From Neobacillus fumarioli NBRC 102428 (GTDB taxonomy: Bacteria > Bacillota > Bacilli > Bacillales > Cytobacillaceae): a stretch of 64,000 bases of DNA. Made by a program: the position numbers and the translations under genes. How positions within the stretch are numbered: position 1 is the first letter of the stretch; each line of letters begins with the position of its first letter. The stretch covers positions 45,934 through 109,933 of the forward strand of contig NZ_BCUZ01000002.1 in assembly GCF_001591485.1 (NCBI RefSeq), read 5' to 3'. The notes below the pieces were generated by a model. That model ran no database searches, had not been told where the DNA came from, and saw only the letters and a list, made by a program, of their open reading frames with translations. Of this stretch, positions 58,830-64,000 are shown in pieces.

Positions 58830-59648
58830 ATGAAATTGATAAAATATCTGTTGATCTGTTTATTCATCATCGGTCTCGGGATATCTTCCTGGTTTTATTA
58901 TCCAATATACGAAATGGAACAAATGAAGAAGCATGCCGCAGAAGTCAGTCATGATACTTCTCATGTTTCCTATCTCAATTATTTCCGTAGCACCAAAAAG
59001 GCGGCAATTTATCATCTGGCAATTGGCGATTCAGTCATTCGCGGTGTCGGAGCCGAGCAGAATCAAAATTTCGTCTCACAGTTCTCCAACAAATTGGCGG
59101 AACAAATTCATAAAAAGATTCAATTCCAAAATGAAGGAATTAACGGGATTACGAGCAGTGAATTAAAAACACTTGTTCAATCCGGCCGGTTCGATAACGA
59201 AATTAAAAAGGCGGATATCGTTACGATTAATGTAGGCGGCAATGATATTCTCCGAATGGCGAAAAAACAAAGCTTCCAAAATGTTTTCCAAGCCTTTCAT
59301 CAATTGCAGTCGACATTTTCGGATAATTTGTCGGATATTGCCGCGAGAATTAAAAAGATCAACCCGAATGCCACGATCGTCTTTTTGGAACTATATAATC
59401 CATTATCGCCTAAGGATCAAGTTTATCAATTAGCTGATCAGTTACTGCCGAAATGGAATGTAAAAATATATGAAGTTGCCAATCAATATCCATTATCCAT
59501 GGTGATTGAAACAACAAAGGTAATAAATGGAGAGCAGCGGCAAAATCTTGCCCCTGATGGCGTTCATCCCAATTCAGCCGGTTATACAGCGATATCCGAG
59601 CAAATGATGTATCAATTTAAGCACCAATATCGGAAACAATCCGTGTAA
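58830..59648 (+). CDS. SGNH/GDSL-type esterase, membrane-anchored or secreted
   Basis: 272-residue hydrolase with an N-terminal hydrophobic helix (KYLLICLFIIGLGISSWFYY), so it is exported or anchored. SGNH blocks are AIGDSVIRGVG (Ser nucleophile), GINGITSSE, VGGNDILRM and APDGVHPNSAGY (Asp, His). It is probably a lipase or acyl esterase of the YpmR type. The start follows a GGAGTG site. Confidence 0.88.
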   Translation: MKLIKYLLICLFIIGLGISSWFYYPIYEMEQMKKHAAEVSHDTSHVSYLNYFRSTKKAAIYHLAIGDSVIRGVGAEQNQNFVSQFSNKLAEQIHKKIQFQNEGINGITSSELKTLVQSGRFDNEIKKADIVTINVGGNDILRMAKKQSFQNVFQAFHQLQSTFSDNLSDIAARIKKINPNATIVFLELYNPLSPKDQVYQLADQLLPKWNVKIYEVANQYPLSMVIETTKVINGEQRQNLAPDGVHPNSAGYTAISEQMMYQFKHQYRKQSV

Positions 59649-59650
59649 AA

Positions 59651-59820
59651 TAAGAAAAGCACAAGACGAGCCGGCGAGATGGCGCACCTTTGCCTTCTTG
59701 ACGGTCCGCCTTGTGACCCCGAGCCACTGGCGCCTCCGCCTAAAAGCTATCGCTTTTAGACGGGCGATGCTTATGCTGTCGAAGCTTTCCTTGTGGAGCT
59801 GGACAATTCTCGAAGAAATT
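59651..59820 (+). repeat. Dispersed repeat, copy 3
   Basis: It begins TAAGAAAAGCACAAG and ends GGAGCTGGACAATTCTCGAA; the ends match those of copies 1 and 2, while the middle (GAGCCACTGGCGCCTCC, AAAGCTATCGCTTTTAGACG) differs. It lies between the convergent esterase and DUF3231 genes. Confidence 0.75.
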
Positions 59821-59847
59821 TTTCTTTCTTTACTTTAAAAAAACCAA

Positions 59848-59884
59848 TAAAACCGTTTGCATAGAATAATGCATACGGTTTTTA
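59848..59884 (-). terminator. Terminator of the DUF3231 gene
   Basis: AAACCGT..TGCAT pairs with ATGCA..ACGGTTT, T-rich on both sides. Confidence 0.75.
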
Positions 59885-59886
59885 GA

Positions 59887-60891
59887 TTATATAGGCAATA
59901 TTTTACGGTCACAGGCAAATGGCGGCTGTTCCATCCAGCCTTTTTGAATGATTAAATTTCCAAAAGCTGAGTATACCAATAAATCTTCCATAACTGCTCT
60001 TTCACAATAGGCAGCAATATCAGCTCTCATGCTAGCCACTGCCGCAGTTCCGTAATACGAAATAGCAGCCGCAATTAAAAAACCAGCATGGAACATGATC
60101 AGCTTATCGGAAAAAGGCGAAATAACAGAAGTGGTAATTTCTGTGTCTAATGTACGGACTGTATGCAAATCTTCTTTCAATAACAAATTAGAAAAAAGTC
60201 CAATATGTTTATTCTTTTTTTCAATACTTTTGTCCAAAAACTTTATAACATCTTTATCCTTACTGACCTGCCTAAAAGCAACGAAGAGTGCTTTAGAAAG
60301 GATACTTTTTTCTAAATTAAAAAAAATATTCCCACTTTCAATTGTGTTCATAGGCCTTCGTTTTCCAAAAACATCTGTTAGATAACTAAGATCACTTAGA
60401 AAATAAACTTTTTCCGGCATTTTGTATTCTGGGGGACGATTCAAAAGGTTTTTCGCCATAAGCACATCAAGGGACTGATTATATAAATTCATGGTGTCAA
60501 TATTACATTGGTAATAAAAATTGCGAATATCTTGCCGAATCGAGACATTGAATGCAATATTGTAGGACTGTGCCCCATGCATTGTCATCGTGTGCATATA
60601 GCTTAAGCAAAAATTTTCTGTAAATAGCGGCGGGGCGTCCAAGTTCAGATCCTCATCTGTAAAAGCTTTAGGAATCGGGAAACTTTCTTTGTTAAATAAA
60701 TCCCTTAATATATTTATATGATTTTCAGACATTTCCAGAGCAGTTTGTAAAATTTTATGTATTTCAGGATCATTTACGATCTTCATCATATATTTTGTGA
60801 CACAAACAGCCAATGTCTCACGATTGTAATGTGTCCATAAGTTTGAAATCTCTGGAGATGTCAGCCGGTCTGATGCACTGATTTGATTCAT
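59887..60891 (-). CDS. DUF3231 family protein
   Basis: 334-residue protein made of two similar all-helical halves, each ferritin-like in pattern (LWTHYNRETLAVCVTKYMMK in the first; IFFNLEKSILSKALFVAFRQ in the second). DUF3231 proteins are found in spore-forming Bacillaceae; their function is unknown. GGGTGG precedes the ATG. Transcribed alone. Confidence 0.85.
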   Translation of the reverse strand: MNQISASDRLTSPEISNLWTHYNRETLAVCVTKYMMKIVNDPEIHKILQTALEMSENHINILRDLFNKESFPIPKAFTDEDLNLDAPPLFTENFCLSYMHTMTMHGAQSYNIAFNVSIRQDIRNFYYQCNIDTMNLYNQSLDVLMAKNLLNRPPEYKMPEKVYFLSDLSYLTDVFGKRRPMNTIESGNIFFNLEKSILSKALFVAFRQVSKDKDVIKFLDKSIEKKNKHIGLFSNLLLKEDLHTVRTLDTEITTSVISPFSDKLIMFHAGFLIAAAISYYGTAAVASMRADIAAYCERAVMEDLLVYSAFGNLIIQKGWMEQPPFACDRKILPI

Positions 60892-61001
60892 GTCAACCCA
60901 CCCTTTTTATAATTTCTTTAGAAATAAAGTAATGGAGGGAGTTTTTTCCTGCCATTCTTCAGAATATTTTTTCCTTGTGCTGTGCTTTTATGTATGGATA
61001 T

Positions 61002-61033
61002 AAAAAGACACCTATTAATAAATAAGGTGTCTT
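61002..61033 (-). terminator. Terminator after the aldolase gene
   Basis: AAGACACCT pairs with AGGTGTCTT, followed by TTTTATA on the minus strand. Confidence 0.8.
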
Positions 61034-61071
61034 CAATGGTGATAAACATTTTCCTAATTAACCCAAAACCG

Positions 61072-62085
61072 CTATGCCTTTGCCCTAGCAATTTCCGCCG
61101 CCACATCGACAATCATATCCTCCTGGCCGCCAACTACTTTGCGTTTGCCTAATTCGACTAAAATATCTCGTGAATCGATGCCAAATTTGGCGGCAGCTCG
61201 TTTTGCATGAAGGGCAAAGCTGGAGTAAACGCCAGCATATCCGAGTACAAGGCTGTCTCTTGTAATTTCTTGCGGAGTTTGCAAAATCGATGCGACGATC
61301 TCCTCCGCTAAATCCATCATTTTATATAAGTCGATTCCTGTTTTAATACCCATCCGCTCCAAAACAGCCACAAGTACTTCGGTCTGTGTGTTACCTGCTC
61401 CGGCACCTAGACAGCGGACGCTGCCATCAATACGGGTTGCCCCTTCTTCAATAGCTGCTAAAGAGTTAGCCATCGCAAGGGACAGATTGTTGTGCGCATG
61501 AAAGCCAATGTTGATGCTAACACTTTGTTTTAAAGCACGGATCCGTTCACGCACATCATTTGGAAGCAAAGCATCAGCGGAATCAACCACATAAACCGTA
61601 TCCGCTCCATAGCTTTCCATTAGTTTCGCCTGCTCCACAAGTTTTTCAGCGGGTGCCATATGGGACATCATCAAAAATCCAACCGTTTCCATCCCTAATT
61701 CTTTCGCTACTTGAATATGCTGTGCTGAAACATCCGCTTCTGTCACATGGGTCGCAATACGAGCCATTTTCGCGCCCAGTTTCGCCGCTTCTTTTAATTC
61801 CTTTACAGTGCCGATTCCCGGTAGCAGAAGAACGGCGATTTTTGATTGATTGGCAACCGAAACAGCCGCTTCAATTAACTCCATTTCATTTGTACGAGAA
61901 AGGCCGTATTGCAAGGAAGACCCCGAAAGACCGTCACCATGTGAAACCTCAATGTATGGGACACCTGCGTCATTTAGAGCTTTTGCTACATTTAAGACCT
62001 GTTCAACTGTGTATTGATGACTAATGGCATGGCTTTCATCACGCAATGCAACCTCAGTAATGAAAATATCCCGAACATTCGTCAT
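61072..62085 (-). CDS. dmpG: 4-hydroxy-2-oxovalerate aldolase
   Basis: 337-residue HMGL-like aldolase that splits 4-hydroxy-2-oxovalerate into pyruvate and acetaldehyde. ALRDESHAISHQYTVEQV (catalytic Asp and His), GFHAHNNLSLAMANS (metal ligands) and GAGAGNTQTEVLVAVLERM are the DmpG signatures. It lies 17 bases after the acetaldehyde dehydrogenase gene, with which it forms a channelling complex. AAAGGAG precedes the ATG. Confidence 0.95.
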   Translation of the reverse strand: MTNVRDIFITEVALRDESHAISHQYTVEQVLNVAKALNDAGVPYIEVSHGDGLSGSSLQYGLSRTNEMELIEAAVSVANQSKIAVLLLPGIGTVKELKEAAKLGAKMARIATHVTEADVSAQHIQVAKELGMETVGFLMMSHMAPAEKLVEQAKLMESYGADTVYVVDSADALLPNDVRERIRALKQSVSINIGFHAHNNLSLAMANSLAAIEEGATRIDGSVRCLGAGAGNTQTEVLVAVLERMGIKTGIDLYKMMDLAEEIVASILQTPQEITRDSLVLGYAGVYSSFALHAKRAAAKFGIDSRDILVELGKRKVVGGQEDMIVDVAAEIARAKA

Positions 62086-62102
62086 TTTAAATCTCCTTTC
62101 TA

Positions 62103-62990
62103 TTAAACTAGCTGTTTCGCTAATTGATTTTTTGCAAACTCTTCGGCCACCTTAACCCCTGCTGCTGTCATAATATCCAAGTTGCCGGAGTATGTTGGCA
62201 AGTAATCGCCGGCCCCTTCTACTTCAAGAAAAATCGTCACTTTATTTCCGTCGAAGATGGGCTCAGTACGAAGGCGATAGCCGGGTACATACGATTGAAC
62301 GTTTTTCTCCATTTCCCGAATGGATGCGAGTATTTTTGCTTCATTCATCGCCCCTTCTTCAACCAGGCAATAGACGGTATCACGCATTAAAATCGGCGGT
62401 TCTGCCGGATTTAGAATAATGATGGCTTTCCCTTTCTTCGCTCCCCCGACTTCGACAATTCCGAGCGAAGTGGTTTCGGTAAACTCATCGATATTTGCCC
62501 GTGTTCCCGGTCCGGCACTCCGACTGGAGATCGTAGCCACTATTTCAGCATATTCGACAGGACTTACCCGATTCACTGCATGAACCATCGGAATGGTCGC
62601 CTGTCCGCCGCAAGTAATAAGGTTGATATTGTCCGCTTCGATATTTGCCCCCATATTAACAGAAGGTACCACAAACGGCCCTCTTGCGGCAGGAGTCATA
62701 TCGATGGCTTTGATTCCAGCTTCCTTCAGCATTTTGGCATGGCGGATATGCGCCTTAGCGGATGTGGCATCAAAGACAATATCTGCCTTGTCTGCGTGAT
62801 GTTCAAGAAATCCCTGAAGCCCTGTATCAATGGCTAAATATCCTAACTCTCTGGCACGCCTCAGACCATCCGATTCCGGATCGATCCCTATGACAGCGGT
62901 AAGTTCCAAAGTTTCCGACCGTTCCAATTTCATCATTAGATCGGTGCCGATATTTCCTGAACCAAGAATGGCTACTTTTACTTTTGACAC
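62103..62990 (-). CDS. dmpF: Acetaldehyde dehydrogenase (acylating)
   Basis: 295-residue CoA-dependent dehydrogenase giving acetyl-CoA. The Rossmann motif [15 protein letters not shown] lies at the N-terminus and the catalytic cysteine in [20 protein letters not shown]. The start is GTG at 62990 with GGAGGAGGAG upstream. It is a partner of the aldolase encoded next. Together they finish the tryptophan or aromatic pathway of this window. Confidence 0.95.
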   Translation of the reverse strand: MSKVKVAILGSGNIGTDLMMKLERSETLELTAVIGIDPESDGLRRARELGYLAIDTGLQGFLEHHADKADIVFDATSAKAHIRHAKMLKEAGIKAIDMTPAARGPFVVPSVNMGANIEADNINLITCGGQATIPMVHAVNRVSPVEYAEIVATISSRSAGPGTRANIDEFTETTSLGIVEVGGAKKGKAIIILNPAEPPILMRDTVYCLVEEGAMNEAKILASIREMEKNVQSYVPGYRLRTEPIFDGNKVTIFLEVEGAGDYLPTYSGNLDIMTAAGVKVAEEFAKNQLAKQLV

Positions 62991-63013
62991 AGTGTTCTCC
63001 TCCTCCTTGTTTC

Positions 63014-63790
63014 CTATATATGGACAAGCACATCTTTATAGCCCATGCTTTGGGATATCTGATTAGCAGCCTGTTTGACCCCTTTAATTACTGTCTTAAG
63101 TCTTTGCTCGTTGATTCTCATTTTCGGCGCTGCGCAGCTAATTGCACCAATTACCTTGCCTTTGTGATCAAAAATCGGCGCAGCCACACATTTTAGCCCG
63201 AGCTCAATTTCCTCATCATCTATGGCATATCCTTGTTTTCGAATCGACTCTAGCTGTTTTTTAATTTCCTCTTTATTGGTCATGGTGTACTCCGTAAACG
63301 TTTCCATTTCCCCTGCTAAAAGCTGTTCTTGTTCTTTCTCTGCTTGAAAGGCAAGAATCGCTTTTCCCACCCCGGTACAATGAATCGGAGCCCTTTTACC
63401 AACCTGTGAATAAATTCTTAAAGCATGCGGCCCATCTAGTTTTTCAATGTAGATGACTTCCCCTCGTTCAAACATCACTAGGTGTACAGTTTCCTTCAGT
63501 TTCTCAACCAGTTCTTTTATAACAGGGCGGGCAATTTTCCCAATATCAAATTGCTGGCTGACCCGATTTCCCAGTTCAAATAGCTTCATTCCCAGCCTAT
63601 ACTTCAAATCATCCGGATTTTGCTGCAAATATCCTCGAAACTCAAGGGTCTTGATAATGCCATGAACCGTGCTTTTAGACAAACCTAGCTTTTCACTGAT
63701 CTCTTTCACACTTAGTTCCTGATGCGCTGATAAAAATAACTCTAAAACATCTGCAGCTCGTACAATAGATTGAATGAAACGCTCCGTCAT
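63014..63790 (-). CDS. IclR-family regulator
   Basis: 258-residue regulator. The winged helix reads [20 protein letters not shown], and the IclR effector domain includes [15 protein letters not shown] and [20 protein letters not shown]. It is the first gene of the operon with the aldehyde dehydrogenase and aldolase, so it probably controls them and itself. Palindrome TTCGAT-ATT-ATCGAA lies 20 bases upstream of the start. Confidence 0.9.
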   Translation of the reverse strand: MTERFIQSIVRAADVLELFLSAHQELSVKEISEKLGLSKSTVHGIIKTLEFRGYLQQNPDDLKYRLGMKLFELGNRVSQQFDIGKIARPVIKELVEKLKETVHLVMFERGEVIYIEKLDGPHALRIYSQVGKRAPIHCTGVGKAILAFQAEKEQEQLLAGEMETFTEYTMTNKEEIKKQLESIRKQGYAIDDEEIELGLKCVAAPIFDHKGKVIGAISCAAPKMRINEQRLKTVIKGVKQAANQISQSMGYKDVLVHI

Positions 63791-63809
63791 TTTTGGGTTC
63801 CTTTCGATG

Positions 63810-63824
63810 TTCGATATTATCGAA
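63810..63824 (-). promoter_or_regulatory. Candidate IclR operator
   Basis: TTCGAT-ATT-ATCGAA is a perfect palindrome. TTCGAA (63830-63835) lies close by. A TTGACA-like -35 occurs about 60 bases upstream (63878-63883). Confidence 0.55.
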
Positions 63825-64000
63825 TGTTATTCGAAAATATAAAAATATAATTTTATGTAATCACTTTCATCTTTATTTGTCAATAAGTTTCTGAATCTTT
63901 AAAAAATAAAATCCTTCCTTGAATGGAAAAGCTTTATATAACACTAAAATCCCTATTCCCTCTTGAATATATGGATTGTTTAAACGAATATCCAGATAAA

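Noticed and set aside
60918..61112. 64-residue frame at the aldolase 3' end
   Set aside because: It overlaps the aldolase in another frame and contains the terminator; no ribosome binding site.

Overview
The window looks like chromosomal DNA from a spore-forming member of the Bacillaceae (Bacillus, Neobacillus or a close relative). The pointers are moderate GC, strong AGGAGG-type ribosome binding sites, two small YjcZ-type sporulation peptides, a DUF3231 protein, an ilv-leu operon in Bacillus order, a citR/citA pair and a class I preQ1 riboswitch. I saw no rRNA, tRNA, phage, intact insertion sequence or CRISPR array. The genus is inference.

Layout. (1) 2-8082: the branched-chain amino-acid operon ilvB-ilvN-ilvC-leuA-leuB, a terminator and a 21-bp tandem array, then leuC-leuD. 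ilvB is cut by the window edge. (2) 8125-14790: small conserved genes (DUF3892, DUF488, an HTH protein), a dipeptidase, an NCS2 purine/pyrimidine permease, two YjcZ peptides, and a MATE exporter divergent from an AraC regulator. (3) 14947-19652: maltodextrin genes: a neopullulanase broken by one stop codon, a LacI regulator with palindromic operators, and malL. (4) 19814-33026: a sugar system. It has a ThuA / Gfo-Idh-MocA (two) / TIM-barrel operon, an argininosuccinate-lyase paralogue, a CUT1 ABC importer (binding protein and two permeases, no ATPase), and a YesMN-type kinase and regulator followed by a second binding protein. The ThuA operon and the importer share a nearly identical 40-bp promoter box. 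(5) 33081-35051: truncated globin, preQ1-controlled queT, DinB.

(6) 35169-48590 is the metabolic core. It holds what looks like a complete route for tryptophan breakdown: tryptophan 2,3-dioxygenase, kynurenine formamidase, kynureninase and a permease on the plus strand, and a nine-gene minus-strand operon running from an HpaB-type flavin monooxygenase and flavin reductase through 3-hydroxyanthranilate dioxygenase, ACMS decarboxylase, aminomuconate-semialdehyde dehydrogenase, aminomuconate deaminase, hydratase, oxalocrotonate decarboxylase and tautomerase. Two Crp/Fnr-type regulators sit between the operons. The last two steps, 4-hydroxy-2-oxovalerate aldolase and acylating acetaldehyde dehydrogenase, lie at 61072-62990 with an IclR regulator, so tryptophan could be taken to pyruvate, acetyl-CoA and alanine. 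No classical kynurenine 3-monooxygenase is present; the HpaB-type pair probably supplies the 3-hydroxylation.

(7) 48737-60891: citR/citA, a DEDD exonuclease, two adjacent broken DinB genes, small hypothetical genes, gltT, a DUF2269 membrane protein, an MFS exporter with an elaborate attenuator leader, a MOSC protein, an SGNH esterase and a DUF3231 protein.

Non-coding highlights. The MFS leader has a three-codon upstream reading frame, a terminator, an antiterminator and a hairpin hiding the ribosome binding site. Several dispersed repeat families sit at gene borders: a GGTGTCAGGCACC family, a ~135-170-bp family in three copies (two inverted around the two-component block), and a terminator-linked repeat in two copies.
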